The notes beneath the pieces were generated by a model. It made no database searches and was not told the origin of the DNA. It worked only from the letters and a program-made list of their open reading frames with translations. From an uncultured Oscillospiraceae bacterium (lineage in GTDB: Bacteria; Bacillota; Clostridia; Oscillospirales; Ruminococcaceae), in assembly GCA_910583935.1 (NCBI GenBank), contig CAJTZM010000001.1:124001-188000 (forward strand): DNA of 64,000 bases, read 5' to 3'. This document shows positions 7,851-16,723 of this stretch, piece after piece. The position numbers were made by a program, and so were the translations under genes. Every line of letters starts with the position of its first letter. Position 1 is the stretch's first letter.

Positions 7851-8440
7851 ATGGAAAGGAAAAAATAACAGATCTATGGAACAAGGCAATCGCTCTTTTT
7901 AAGGGAGATAAAAAGGTCAAATGGGTGGTTTTTCTTGGTCTTGCTGGGATTTTATTGATCCTGCTTTCTGAATTGGTTCCACAAAAGAGCGCCCAGCCTC
8001 CGCAGGACGCAGTATCTGTTTTGGTAGACAATGAGGAGTTTTGCAAAAAAACAGAGGAAAAAATATATCGATTGGTCAGCAGCATCCAAGGAGTGGGCGA
8101 CGTAAAAGTCTGGGTCACGCTGGAAAGCGGGGTGGAATATGTCTATCTACAAGAGCAGGTGCGCAATACCGATTTGACGACAGATTACAATGATGGGAAT
8201 GTTAAAACACTGCGTGAAAAAGATAACAGCGAACAAAAATATATATTGGTTAATAAAAATGGCGAGGAACAGCCTTTGGTACAAAAGCAGTTGGAGCCGA
8301 CCATACAGGGTGTCGTCGTCGTATGTGAAGGGGCTGGCAGCGCTCAGGTCAATGAGCAGGTTGTCAATGCCGTTACCTGTGCGCTGGGAATATCATCTAA
8401 TCGGGTGTATGTCGCACAGCTGACAGATCCCTCAAAATAA
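7847..8440 (+). CDS. spoIIIAG: Stage III sporulation protein AG
   Basis: A 197-residue protein: a short cytosolic start, one membrane helix (about residues 24-41), and an intermembrane ring-building domain. In the family this domain forms the large ring of the SpoIIIA-SpoIIQ channel. The start is ATG 7847 within the ATGA overlap with spoIIIAF, preceded by gagagga. An upstream in-frame ATG (7823) would add eight basic residues but lacks an RBS. The C-terminal half contains the typical 'GVVVVCEGAGSAQVNEQVVNAV' helix region of SpoIIIAG. Confidence 0.92.
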   Translation: MNGKEKITDLWNKAIALFKGDKKVKWVVFLGLAGILLILLSELVPQKSAQPPQDAVSVLVDNEEFCKKTEEKIYRLVSSIQGVGDVKVWVTLESGVEYVYLQEQVRNTDLTTDYNDGNVKTLREKDNSEQKYILVNKNGEEQPLVQKQLEPTIQGVVVVCEGAGSAQVNEQVVNAVTCALGISSNRVYVAQLTDPSK

Positions 8441-8463
8441 ATTATAAGAACGGAGGATTTTCC

Positions 8464-9024
8464 ATGAACATGATTTTAGGAAAAAGGCATATTATTTTAG
8501 CTGCTTTGGTTTTGGTTTTAGGTATTGCGGTATACCTAAATTGGACGTTCGGAGGGAAGGATGGCGGCTTTAATATTACTGACCAGCTGGAGGCGGGAAA
8601 GAATTATGGCGATGCCCAATATGTTGGTACGGATACAAACGATGGGAAAGATGATTTGGAAGTAAATGCTTCTGGCGGAACCTTTTTTAGCGAGGCAAGA
8701 CTAACCAGACAAAAGTCACGCGACAGCGCGATTGATACATTGACCCAGATGTTCCAGGATACTTCGTTAAGCGACGAGCAGAAATCTCAGCTGACAATCA
8801 AGGCCGCGAGCGTTGCCGAGGCGATTGAAACTGAAGGGAAAATTGAAAATATGATTAAAGCCAAAGGTTTTTCCGACTGTATGGTATACATAGATGGCGA
8901 TCGGGTAGACGCCATTGTAAAGACCAATGGATTGTTAAAAGAAGAAGTGGCACAAATTAAGGATATCCTGGTAACAGAAACCGGAGCAATTGAGGAGAAC
9001 ATTTCCATAACAGAGGCACAATAA
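8464..9024 (+). CDS. spoIIIAH: Stage III sporulation protein AH
   Basis: A 186-residue protein with one N-terminal membrane helix (about residues 8-26) and a C-terminal YscJ/FliF-like domain. In this family that domain binds forespore SpoIIQ across the intermembrane space and anchors the feeding-tube complex. A linker rich in Asp/Gly/Asn (residues 33-60) joins the two. The start is ATG 8464 after ggagg; a second ATG lies two codons on. It is the last gene of the cluster and is followed by a terminator hairpin. It is then followed by asp23 and nusB, the standard Firmicutes downstream order. Confidence 0.93.
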   Translation: MNMILGKRHIILAALVLVLGIAVYLNWTFGGKDGGFNITDQLEAGKNYGDAQYVGTDTNDGKDDLEVNASGGTFFSEARLTRQKSRDSAIDTLTQMFQDTSLSDEQKSQLTIKAASVAEAIETEGKIENMIKAKGFSDCMVYIDGDRVDAIVKTNGLLKEEVAQIKDILVTETGAIEENISITEAQ

Positions 9025-9032
9025 TAAAAACT

Positions 9033-9070
9033 GATCCCAAAGTCCAATCAGAGATTTTGGGATCTTTAAT
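9033..9070 (+). terminator. Terminator after spoIIIAH
   Basis: Nine-base arms gatcccaaa (9033-9041) and tttgggatc (9056-9064) enclose a 14-base loop and are followed by tttaatttt. It ends the spoIIIAC-AH transcript. The AT-rich 306-base gap to asp23 otherwise holds only the promoter at 9167 and a long leader. Confidence 0.7.
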
Positions 9071-9166
9071 TTTCAGGCGATCATTTTTGAAATTTATAAC
9101 TATGAGATTTTGTCTTTTCAAAAGAAAAATTTCTATGAAAAACTTGCAAATATTCCCTTCAAATGG

Positions 9167-9194
9167 TTGTGTCTTACCTTTTTTGTGGTATAAT
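9167..9194 (+). promoter_or_regulatory. Predicted sigma-A promoter for asp23-nusB operon
   Basis: TTGTGT (9167-9172), a 16-base spacer, then a perfect TATAAT (9189-9194) with an upstream TGg extended -10. It would give a leader of about 130 bases before asp23 and probably serves the long vegetative operon running to recN. Confidence 0.62.
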
Positions 9195-9330
9195 AACGAT
9201 AGAATCATTATATATAAAAAATTTGTTTTTGTATTTTTTCTATGGGAAAATTTTGAAGTAGTTTTAAAGTATTTTTAATGATAATAATGAATATCTGCCG
9301 GTCATCTTCCCGGCAGCAGGAGGAATTTTG

Positions 9331-9699
9331 ATGGAACAAGAGAAACGTGAAACTATTGGAAACCTGAGAATTTCTCAAGAGGTTTTAGCGACAATTGCCA
9401 ATTTTTCTACCAAGGAAATTGACGGCGTGGCTTCAATGGCTTATTGCCCCGCAAGCGTAAATTTAAAGAAGTTTCTGACAAAATCACAGACAGCGAAGTC
9501 AATCAACATTGAAATGAATGACGATGTTGCAGTGATTGATGTGTATGTTAATTTGAAATATGGCGCAAAAATTCCGGTTGTTTCTGAGAATATTCAGAAA
9601 AGCGTAAAAAATGCGGTACAGAATATGACCGGAATCGTTGTGGCAAGGGTAAACGTATTTGTTGTTGGAATTGCCTTTGACGAGGCGGCGGCCCAGTAA
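9331..9699 (+). CDS. Asp23/Gls24 family (YqhY-type) protein
   Basis: A 122-residue Asp23/DUF322 protein, with the family's 'GNLRISQEVLATIANFSTKEIDGV' start region and the 'VYVNLKYGAKIPVVSENIQKSV' block. The closest known counterpart by position is Bacillus YqhY, encoded between accBC and nusB and linked to acetyl-CoA carboxylase activity. It is a small soluble protein without membrane segments. The start is ATG 9331 after a perfect aggagg; an adjacent TTG at 9328 is less likely. A hairpin after the gene probably lowers transcription into nusB. Confidence 0.9.
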   Translation: MEQEKRETIGNLRISQEVLATIANFSTKEIDGVASMAYCPASVNLKKFLTKSQTAKSINIEMNDDVAVIDVYVNLKYGAKIPVVSENIQKSVKNAVQNMTGIVVARVNVFVVGIAFDEAAAQ

Positions 9700-9709
9700 A
9701 ACAGCATAA

Positions 9710-9739
9710 GCCCTCCCGATATAGGAGGGCTTCTTTTTC
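9710..9739 (+). terminator. Terminator or attenuator between asp23 and nusB
   Basis: Arms gccctcc (9710-9716) and ggagggc (9724-9730) with a 7-base loop, followed by ttcttttt. No separate promoter was recognised before nusB, so read-through is likely and this may set a high asp23 to low nusB ratio. Confidence 0.75.
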
Positions 9740-9781
9740 GTATCAATAGAAAAAGGACTCAATTAGACCGGAGGTTAGAAA

Positions 9782-10204
9782 ATGACGAGGCGTGAGGCGA
9801 GGGAAGAAGCATTTTTCATTGTTTTTGAGCATTCTTTTTCCAATGAACAGGTCGATGATATCATCGCGAATGCGGTGGAGGGAAGGGCCTTACAGATTAA
9901 TCCATTTGCCTATTCTTTAGCGAAAAATTCCATTGATCGACTGGAGGAACTAGATCAATTGATAGAAAAACACGCGATTCGTTGGAAAAAGAATCGTATT
10001 TCCAGAGTATCTTTGGCGGTTTTGCGGCTGGCTCTTTATGAGATGCGTTTTGAAGAATCTATTCCGGAAAGCGTCTCGATTAACGAGGCAGTGGAATTAG
10101 CGAAAAAGTTTGGCGGAGAAGAGGATTCCTCCTTTGTAAACGGTGTGTTAGGAGCGGTCTCACGCGAAAAGGGCCTTTTAAAAAAGGCAGATGAAAAAGC
10201 GTAA
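9782..10204 (+). CDS. nusB: Transcription antitermination factor NusB
   Basis: A 140-residue all-helical NusB. It has the typical N-terminal 'TRREAREEAFFIVFE' RNA-binding helix, and the C-terminal 'ESIPESVSINEAVELAKKFGGEEDSSFVNGVLGAV' block is very diagnostic. With NusE (S10) it binds boxA in rRNA leader transcripts to promote antitermination. ATG 9782 follows a cggagg site. The stop overlaps the start of the next gene (TAATG), suggesting coupling. Confidence 0.95.
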   Translation: MTRREAREEAFFIVFEHSFSNEQVDDIIANAVEGRALQINPFAYSLAKNSIDRLEELDQLIEKHAIRWKKNRISRVSLAVLRLALYEMRFEESIPESVSINEAVELAKKFGGEEDSSFVNGVLGAVSREKGLLKKADEKA

Positions 10205-11139
10205 TGGGCGTATTTCTTGGAATTGATACGAGTAATTACACTACTTCCATGGCACTATGGGATACCGGCTCGAAGAAGCTGATTCAGCGAAAAAAGCTGC
10301 TTGCTGTGCGGGAAGGCGCTTTGGGACTCAGACAAAGCGAAGCACTGTTCCAACATATTCGTCAGCTGCCGGATATGGCTGCAGAGCTGTGCGAAAATCT
10401 GACGGGTTCTTTGTCCGGAATCGGTGTTTCGACCCAGCCGCGGCGGCGAAAGGATTCTTATATGCCCTGCTTTTTGGCTGGGGAGTCGCAGGCCAGGACG
10501 ATGGCGGCGGTGTTTCATGTGCCGCTGTTTTCTTTTTCCCACCAAGAGGGGCATATTGCCGCGGCACTTTATGGATCGGGCCATCTGGATTGGCTGCAGC
10601 GCCCTTTTCTCGCTTTTCATTTTTCCGGCGGTACCTCAGAAGGGTTATATATTCGCCCTAAAGGAAAATGGATAGAGATTGAGCGAGTAGCCGCCTCTTT
10701 AGATCTTAAAGCAGGACAAGCGGTAGACCGGGTAGGGCAAATGCTTGGCTTGCCGTTTCCGTCCGGGCCCAGATTAGAGGAGCTGGCATCCAGAAGTCAA
10801 AGAAGCTTTTCGGTCCGGCCGATAATAAAGGGCTATAATTGCAGTCTTTCTGGTGTTGAAAACCGATGCAGGACAATGCTAAAAAATGGAGAATCGCCGG
10901 AAGATATTGCCCAGTATTGCCTTGTTTTTTTGACTGAATCCATTTGTGCGATGACCGAGGCGCTTTTACAACAGTATAAAAGCGTTCCTCTGCTGTTTGC
11001 CGGAGGGGTTATGTGCAACCGTTTTATCCGGCAAAATGTTGAGCAAAGATATGGCGGTGTTTTTTGCCCGCCGGTTTTTTCCAGTGATAATGCGGCTGGT
11101 GTTGCGGTTTTGGCTGCCAGAGCTGCGCAGGAGGTTTAG
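10204..11139 (+). CDS. TsaD/Kae1-like (peptidase M22 family) paralogue
   Basis: A 311-residue ASKHA-fold protein related to TsaD, the tRNA threonylcarbamoyladenosine transferase. Seen: the N-terminal 'LGIDTSNYTTS' phosphate-binding loop, a metal-site motif 'HQEGH' around residues 111-115, 'FHFSGGTSE', and 'FAGGVMCNRFIR' near the end. It differs from canonical TsaD (about 340 residues): it lacks the classic N-x-x-H-x-x-G-H context and has a basic 'QPRRRKDSYMP' insert. Clostridia commonly carry this second copy inside the nusB-xseA operon. Its exact role is not established; a full TsaD should be elsewhere. It starts within the nusB stop and ends one base before xseA. Confidence 0.8.
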   Translation: MGVFLGIDTSNYTTSMALWDTGSKKLIQRKKLLAVREGALGLRQSEALFQHIRQLPDMAAELCENLTGSLSGIGVSTQPRRRKDSYMPCFLAGESQARTMAAVFHVPLFSFSHQEGHIAAALYGSGHLDWLQRPFLAFHFSGGTSEGLYIRPKGKWIEIERVAASLDLKAGQAVDRVGQMLGLPFPSGPRLEELASRSQRSFSVRPIIKGYNCSLSGVENRCRTMLKNGESPEDIAQYCLVFLTESICAMTEALLQQYKSVPLLFAGGVMCNRFIRQNVEQRYGGVFCPPVFSSDNAAGVAVLAARAAQEV

Positions 11140-11140
11140 A

Positions 11141-12451
11141 ATGCCCCAAAATACAGTGGTAAGTGTTTCTCAGCTCAACCGATATATAAAATCTCTTTTT
11201 GAACAGAATATACAATTAAAGGATCTCTTTATTAAGGGGGAAATTTCCAACTTTAAGGGACAATATGCTTCTGGGCATTTTTATTTTACTTTAAAAGATA
11301 AAGATTCTGTCATAAAAGCGGTTATGTTCCGCAATTATGCATCAAAAGTCCATTTTGTTCCGGAAAACGGCATGACGGTATTAGTACGAGGCGAGGTTGG
11401 AGTTTACGATCGAGATGGCGTGTATCAAATTTATTGCCGTGAAATGCAGCCGGACGGTGTGGGGGATCTAAGCCTTGCTTTTGAACAGCTGAAAAGGAAG
11501 CTTTCAGAAGAAGGGCTGTTTGATTTAAAGAAAAAGAAATCTATTCCGCGTTTTCCGCAGGTTATTGGCGTGATTACCGCAAAAACGGGGGCGGCCTTGC
11601 AGGATATGCTGAATATTTTGGAGCGGAGGTATCCTTTGGCAACAGTGCTGGTTCGTTCGGTGCTGGTTCAAGGGGAAAAATCGGCCGCTGATTTGTGTGC
11701 TGCTGTACGCCAGATGGACGAGCTTGGTCAGTGCGATCTGCTGATTATTGGACGCGGCGGTGGCTCGTTGGAGGATCTTTGGAGCTTTAATGACGAAATG
11801 CTGGCAAGGGAAATTTTCCGGTGCCGCACGCCAGTGATTTCGGCGGTGGGTCATGAAATTGATTTTACCATTTGTGATTTTGTGGCGGATCTGCGGGCGC
11901 CGACTCCTTCGGCAGCGGCAGAGCTGGCGGTACCAGATCAAACAGATTTGCAGTTTCAGCTCCTTTCGTATGAACAGCAGCTGGTGCAGAAGCTGGAAAA
12001 AAAGATTCAACGCTTAGAAAACGATTTTGGCCAGCAGTATAGAATAACCGATCGTTTCAGTCGCTGTATTGCAGCCTTGCAGGCAAAAATAGAAGCTTAT
12101 CAAAATCATCTGTCTTTGCGCTCTCCTCACTTGAAGGTTAAACGAGAGCAAGCGCTTGTTCAGGAGCAATTGGATCGTCTGAATGCATCCGTTTTTAGGC
12201 GCCTGGAGAGGGAAGAGATCCGCTTAAAGAACGCTGCCAGTATGCTCAATACGTTAAGCCCTCTTCAGGTAATGGCTCGGGGATTTTCTGTTATTATGGC
12301 ACAGGGAAAGGTTGTCTGCTGCACAGAACAGCTAAGCTTAGGAGAACAAGTATTCCTGCATATGTTGGATGGAACCGCCTCCGCACAAATTTTGTCAAAG
12401 GAGATGCAAAAGGATGGGAAAAAGCACGCAGAAAAAGGAATTGACATTTGA
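11141..12451 (+). CDS. xseA: Exodeoxyribonuclease VII large subunit
   Basis: A 436-residue XseA. It has an N-terminal OB-fold (residues 1 to about 100, starting with the 'VVSVSQLNRYIKSLFE' motif), and a catalytic core with 'VIGVITAKTGAALQDMLNIL' and the glycine-rich 'IGRGGGSLEDLWSFNDE'. Coiled-coil helices and a C-terminal strand follow. With XseB it degrades single-stranded DNA to oligonucleotides in repair. The ORF is open further upstream within the preceding gene, but ATG 11141 with gcaggagg 6-7 bases before is clearly right. It overlaps xseB. Confidence 0.95.
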   Translation: MPQNTVVSVSQLNRYIKSLFEQNIQLKDLFIKGEISNFKGQYASGHFYFTLKDKDSVIKAVMFRNYASKVHFVPENGMTVLVRGEVGVYDRDGVYQIYCREMQPDGVGDLSLAFEQLKRKLSEEGLFDLKKKKSIPRFPQVIGVITAKTGAALQDMLNILERRYPLATVLVRSVLVQGEKSAADLCAAVRQMDELGQCDLLIIGRGGGSLEDLWSFNDEMLAREIFRCRTPVISAVGHEIDFTICDFVADLRAPTPSAAAELAVPDQTDLQFQLLSYEQQLVQKLEKKIQRLENDFGQQYRITDRFSRCIAALQAKIEAYQNHLSLRSPHLKVKREQALVQEQLDRLNASVFRRLEREEIRLKNAASMLNTLSPLQVMARGFSVIMAQGKVVCCTEQLSLGEQVFLHMLDGTASAQILSKEMQKDGKKHAEKGIDI

Positions 12452-12650
12452 ACAGGCAATGATGCGCATTGAACAGATTTTGCAGACTTTAGACGATGGA
12501 CAGGAAACGTTGGATGAATCGCTGGCATTGTTTGAAGAAGGTACAGGTCTTGTTCGATTTTGTAATGAAAAATTACAAAATGCAAAGCTGAAGATAAAAG
12601 AGGTTGTAGCAAAAAATGAGTCAAGCAAATGTGAGGAAGTCCTTTCCTGA
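12414..12650 (+). CDS. xseB: Exodeoxyribonuclease VII small subunit
   Basis: A 78-residue helical-hairpin protein of the XseB family ('LTFEQAMMRIEQIL', 'LDESLALFEEG', then a lysine-rich second helix). Several copies bind each XseA coiled coil. I chose ATG 12414, with aaaggaga 9 bases upstream, over an in-frame upstream ATG at 12369. This gives the normal 70-80 residue length. It overlaps both xseA (38 bases) and ispA (35 bases). Confidence 0.92.
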   Translation: MGKSTQKKELTFEQAMMRIEQILQTLDDGQETLDESLALFEEGTGLVRFCNEKLQNAKLKIKEVVAKNESSKCEEVLS

Positions 12651-13518
12651 GCAGTTTAAAATCTATCAATCAGCGGTAGAAAAAGGATTAGATCAAAGTC
12701 TAAAAGTATTTCCCTGCCGTCAGAGAAAAGTTTTGGAAGCGATGCGCTATTCTCTTTTGGGTGGGGGAAAACGCATTCGGGCAATCCTTGTTCTTGAATT
12801 TGCCAGACTGGGCGGCGTATTGATGGAGCAGGCCATGCCAGCGGCGTGCGCAATCGAGATGATTCAGGCCTATTCGCTAATCCACGATGATCTTCCTTGT
12901 ATGGACGACGATGATCTTCGCAGAGGAAAAGCTTCTTGTCATATTCAGTTTGGAGAAGCAACGGCCCTTCTTGCAGGAGATGGACTATTGACCTGTGCGT
13001 TTGCAACAATCTGCCGCGCAGCTGATTGTTTTCCTGCTCAGAGGATTTTAGCTGCTATCCAAAAAATATCTGAATATGCGGGGTATCATGGGATGATTGG
13101 CGGTCAGATGATTGATTTGGAGAGTGAAGGGAAGAAAATCGATCCGAAAACGCTGGAGGAAATGTATTCTTTAAAAACAAGCGCTTTATTAAAGGCGGCC
13201 TGTACGTCCGGTTGTTTGTTGGCCGGCCGGGAGGATCTTGTACCCGCGGCGGAGGCTTATGCCCAATATTTAGGGTTGGCATTTCAAATAGTAGATGATA
13301 TACTGGACATAACTGGGGACCAGGCTCTCTTAGGAAAACCGGTTGGCAGTGACTCGCAAAATGAAAAAAACACATTTGTTACCTTATTCGGATTGAATCA
13401 AGCAAAAGAGATGGCGAAGGAATATACACAAAAGGCGCAATATCAGCTGACCTGTTTGGGCGCGAAGCAAAGCTTTTTAGAAGATTTGACCGATGCATTG
13501 CTTAACAGACTGCAATAA
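12616..13518 (+). CDS. ispA: Farnesyl diphosphate synthase (polyprenyl synthetase)
   Basis: A 300-residue trans-prenyltransferase that condenses IPP with DMAPP/GPP to farnesyl diphosphate. The first aspartate-rich motif is 'DDLPCMDDDD' (Asp91-Asp100) and the second is 'QIVDDILD' in the C-terminal half. The 'GGGKRIRA' substrate-binding motif is near residue 50. Two bulky residues upstream of the first motif (Tyr86, Ser87) fit a short-chain product. It overlaps xseB and sits two genes before dxs; ispH is also in this window, so three isoprenoid steps are encoded here. Confidence 0.93.
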   Translation: MSQANVRKSFPEQFKIYQSAVEKGLDQSLKVFPCRQRKVLEAMRYSLLGGGKRIRAILVLEFARLGGVLMEQAMPAACAIEMIQAYSLIHDDLPCMDDDDLRRGKASCHIQFGEATALLAGDGLLTCAFATICRAADCFPAQRILAAIQKISEYAGYHGMIGGQMIDLESEGKKIDPKTLEEMYSLKTSALLKAACTSGCLLAGREDLVPAAEAYAQYLGLAFQIVDDILDITGDQALLGKPVGSDSQNEKNTFVTLFGLNQAKEMAKEYTQKAQYQLTCLGAKQSFLEDLTDALLNRLQ

Positions 13519-13533
13519 AAAGGATTGGAAAAA

Positions 13534-14022
13534 ATGGACTTTTTAAAAGGGCTCACCGCCAATTATTATATTAATGTTGCCATTACAGCTTGGTTTTTGG
13601 CACAGGTTTCAAAAACATTGCTGACGTTGGCGGTCCAGAAAAAACTGGTAATGGAGAGAATGATCGGTGCAGGGGGAATGCCCAGCTCTCATACGGCGCT
13701 GGTTTGCTCTTTAACGGTTGCCATGGCAAGAAAGACTGGCGTATCTTCAGCAGAGTTTGCTTTGGCCTTGACCCTGGCGTGTATTGTTATGTACGATGCG
13801 ATGGGTGTCCGGCGCGCTGCTGGAGAACATGCAAAAGTACTGAACAAATTAGTATTTGGTTTCCAACTTTTTTCTGAAGAATCTGATAATACGGAGGATG
13901 ATCAGATAGCGGAAGAACTTGGGGATAAAACGCTGAAGGAATATTTGGGTCATACGCCGCTAGAGGTGCTGGGGGGTATGCTGCTTGGCATATTGGTCGC
14001 AATGGTTTTTCCGGTGCAGTAG
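13534..14022 (+). CDS. DUF212 / divergent PAP2-family membrane protein (YuiD-like)
   Basis: A 162-residue membrane protein with an acid-phosphatase-like core: 'GGMPSSHTALVCSL' (the Ser-x-x-His element of PAP2 phosphatases) near residues 48-62, 'VMYDAMGVRRAAGEHA', and a closing 'GHTPLEVLGGMLLGI' with the second conserved His. DUF212 proteins such as YuiD are thought to act on lipid phosphates. Its place between ispA and dxs suggests, but does not prove, a polyprenyl-phosphate substrate. The start is ATG 13534 with aaaagga 10 bases upstream; the in-frame TTG at 13525 sits too close to that site. Confidence 0.85.
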   Translation: MDFLKGLTANYYINVAITAWFLAQVSKTLLTLAVQKKLVMERMIGAGGMPSSHTALVCSLTVAMARKTGVSSAEFALALTLACIVMYDAMGVRRAAGEHAKVLNKLVFGFQLFSEESDNTEDDQIAEELGDKTLKEYLGHTPLEVLGGMLLGILVAMVFPVQ

Positions 14023-14047
14023 CTTAAAAGAAAAGGATTGTTGAGAT

Positions 14048-15904
14048 TTGAGTAGTTTGCTGGATCGAATTGATCAGCCGAGGGATTTAAAAAAACTGTC
14101 ATTTAAACAGCTGGATTTGTTGTGTCAGGAAATTCGAGAGATTTTAATTCAAACTGTTTCTCAGACAGGCGGCCACCTGTCCTCCAACCTTGGCGTAGTA
14201 GAGTTGACCGTGGCGTTACATAAAATCTTTGACGTACCCCAGGATCAATTGGTGTGGGATGTTGGGCATCAATCCTATACGCATAAAATGTTAACCGGTA
14301 GGAAAAACAGGATGCACACATTGCGCCAGAAAGGCGGGCTATCCGGTTTCCCCAAACCGACGGAAAGTCCTTATGACGCATTTGTGGCAGGGCACAGCAG
14401 CACATCTATTTCGGTAGCGTCGGGATTGGCTCGGGCGAAAAGCTTGAAAGGCGACCCAGGCTTTGTCGTCGCAATTATTGGCGACGGCGCTTTTACAGGA
14501 GGGCTCGCCTACGAGGCTTTAAACAATGCCGGGCATTATAAAGACCGGATTATTGTGGTATTAAACGATAACGAAATGTCCATATCCAAAAATGTCGGTG
14601 CTTTTGCCCGTTATTTGGCACAGATTCGCGCGAAACCAGGCTATTATTCGACACGTAATAAGATCAAAAAGCTTTTATCATCTGTCCCGCTTGTAGGCGA
14701 ACCACTGGCTCGCATGGTCTCAGACTCCAAAAGCTTTATCAAGGAAATTCTTTACCACAGCAACTTATTTGAGGATTTTGGATTTGAGTATGTCGGTCCG
14801 ATTGATGGACATGATCTTGAAGGACTTTGTGGCGCCTTTGAGCGAGCAAAAGCTTCAAACGGACCCGTTTTGGTCCATGTAGATACGATGAAGGGAAAGG
14901 GCTATAGCTTTGCGGAAAAGAAGCCAGATACCTACCATGGCGTACCGCAGTTTGACATTCAGTTTGGAAGCTGTGAGAATCGTCCACAGGATTTCTCAAC
15001 GGTTTTTGGCAAATGGATAGCGGAAGCAGCCGAAAAGGATGAGAGGATTTGTGCGGTTACAGCGGCCATGAAAGATGGAATCGGTCTTGAGGAGTTTGCT
15101 GTTCGATATCCGGATAGATTTTACGATGTTGGAATTGCTGAGTCTCATGCAGCGGTGTTTTCTGCCGGGTTGGCCCAAGGTGGACTTCTTCCGGTATTTG
15201 CAGTATATTCTACTTTTTTACAACGGGCCTATGATCAGATTATGCAGGATATGGCCATTGCCAATGAGCATGTTCTGTTGGCGGTAGACCGCGCTGGCGT
15301 GGTCGGAGAGGATGGGGAAACCCATCAGGGGATTTTTGATATTGCCTTTTTATCCTCTGTTCCAGGAATTACAATTCTTTCTCCCGCAACCTATTCCGAG
15401 CTGCGCGCTTGTTTAGAACGGGCGATGTACCATTGTACGGGACCGGTTGCGGTTCGATATCCTAAAGGCAGGGAAAAGCAATTCCCCGCAGGATTACATG
15501 GTAATGAACGATATCAGCTTACAGAAGATGGAGAAATTCTGTTAATTTCTTATGGAAGGCTTGCGGCAAACTGTTGCCAAGCGGCGGAGCTCTTGCGCCA
15601 GAAGGGAATTTCTGCTGGTGTGCTAAAATTGACGCAGCTGCTCCCTTATTGCGAAGAGTTAATTCCTTTGATGTTGGAGAAGAAAAAGATTTTTTGGGTG
15701 GAAGAGACGGTAGAACAAGGGTCAATTGCTCAAATGACAGGGAATTTTCTTTTGCAGCATGGATACCGAGGGGATTTCTTTTATAGAACAGCTCCAAATG
15801 CTTTTTTACCGCAGGCCTCGGTAGATGAGATATTTGAAGAATTGGGCTGGACGCCTGATGCAATTTCTGATTGGGTAGAAAAGTCCTGCAGGGGGAACGA
15901 ATGA
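14048..15904 (+). CDS. dxs: 1-deoxy-D-xylulose-5-phosphate synthase
   Basis: A 618-residue thiamine-diphosphate enzyme that condenses pyruvate and glyceraldehyde 3-phosphate in the first step of the MEP isoprenoid pathway. Visible: 'GHLSSNLGVVELTVALH' with the catalytic His, 'IGDGAFTGGLAYEALNNAG' (the Mg2+-ThDP motif), 'VGEDGETHQGIFD' and the C-terminal transketolase domain. The length is normal. The start is TTG 14048 with aaaagga about 10 bases upstream. It overlaps tlyA by 4 bases (ATGA). Confidence 0.95.
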   Translation: MSSLLDRIDQPRDLKKLSFKQLDLLCQEIREILIQTVSQTGGHLSSNLGVVELTVALHKIFDVPQDQLVWDVGHQSYTHKMLTGRKNRMHTLRQKGGLSGFPKPTESPYDAFVAGHSSTSISVASGLARAKSLKGDPGFVVAIIGDGAFTGGLAYEALNNAGHYKDRIIVVLNDNEMSISKNVGAFARYLAQIRAKPGYYSTRNKIKKLLSSVPLVGEPLARMVSDSKSFIKEILYHSNLFEDFGFEYVGPIDGHDLEGLCGAFERAKASNGPVLVHVDTMKGKGYSFAEKKPDTYHGVPQFDIQFGSCENRPQDFSTVFGKWIAEAAEKDERICAVTAAMKDGIGLEEFAVRYPDRFYDVGIAESHAAVFSAGLAQGGLLPVFAVYSTFLQRAYDQIMQDMAIANEHVLLAVDRAGVVGEDGETHQGIFDIAFLSSVPGITILSPATYSELRACLERAMYHCTGPVAVRYPKGREKQFPAGLHGNERYQLTEDGEILLISYGRLAANCCQAAELLRQKGISAGVLKLTQLLPYCEELIPLMLEKKKIFWVEETVEQGSIAQMTGNFLLQHGYRGDFFYRTAPNAFLPQASVDEIFEELGWTPDAISDWVEKSCRGNE

Positions 15905-16710
15905 AAACGCGTTTAGACTTAAAGCTGGTGCAATCTGGATTGATTTCAGGTCGGGACAAAGCAAAAGCAGTGATTATGGCAGGAAGCGTCTATGTAAATG
16001 GTCAAAAAGCAGACAAAGCGGGAATAGAGGTAAGCGACCAGGATGAGATTGAAATCAGAGGAGAAAAACTGCGGTATGTTTCTCGAGGTGGATTGAAGCT
16101 GGAAAAGGCTTTTGAGCAGTTCCCAATTTCCGTTCGAGATGCTGTTTGTATGGATATTGGTGCCTCTACCGGCGGCTTTAGCGATTGTATGCTGCAAAAT
16201 AGTGCAAAAAAGGTCTATGCTATTGATGTAGGTTACGGTCAGCTAGCGTGGAAATTACGAACGGATGAAAGAGTGATCAATTTAGAACGGACAAATTTTC
16301 GCTATATCACAAAAGAGCAGATAAAAGATCCGATTGATTTTGCAAGCGTAGATGTATCTTTTATTTCATTGACGCTCATTCTGCCTGCCGCATATCCTTT
16401 GTTAACAGAAAATGGCGAAATGGTCTGCTTGATTAAGCCGCAGTTTGAGGCAGGGAAAGGGTTAATTGGGAAAAAAGGTGTGGTAAAAGATCCGCAGGTC
16501 CATGAGGATGTCATTGTAAAGGTTATAAACTTTGCGGTTGAGTCCGGATTTTCCGTATGCGGTCTCACGTTCTCTCCGGTAAAAGGGCCGGAAGGGAATA
16601 TTGAATATCTCCTTTATATCAAAAAGCAAAGTCAGGCGCAATCTTTTGTGGATGGGGAGTGTATTTGTTTAACTGTGAAATCCTCCCATGAATCTCTGGA
16701 TCAGCCTTAA
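15901..16710 (+). CDS. tlyA: TlyA-family rRNA 2'-O-methyltransferase / S4 domain protein (YqxC)
   Basis: A 269-residue protein with an N-terminal S4 RNA-binding domain (residues 1-60) and an FtsJ-like Rossmann methyltransferase domain. The AdoMet motif is 'DIGASTGGFSDCML' near residues 85-98, followed by 'DVSFISLTLILPA' and 'KPQFEAGKG'. In other bacteria TlyA methylates 16S and 23S rRNA; Firmicutes members are called YqxC. The start is ATG 15901 in the ATGA overlap with dxs. The order dxs-tlyA-nadK-argR-recN is classic for Firmicutes. Confidence 0.92.
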   Translation: MKTRLDLKLVQSGLISGRDKAKAVIMAGSVYVNGQKADKAGIEVSDQDEIEIRGEKLRYVSRGGLKLEKAFEQFPISVRDAVCMDIGASTGGFSDCMLQNSAKKVYAIDVGYGQLAWKLRTDERVINLERTNFRYITKEQIKDPIDFASVDVSFISLTLILPAAYPLLTENGEMVCLIKPQFEAGKGLIGKKGVVKDPQVHEDVIVKVINFAVESGFSVCGLTFSPVKGPEGNIEYLLYIKKQSQAQSFVDGECICLTVKSSHESLDQP

Positions 16711-16723
16711 AGAGGAGACTTTT

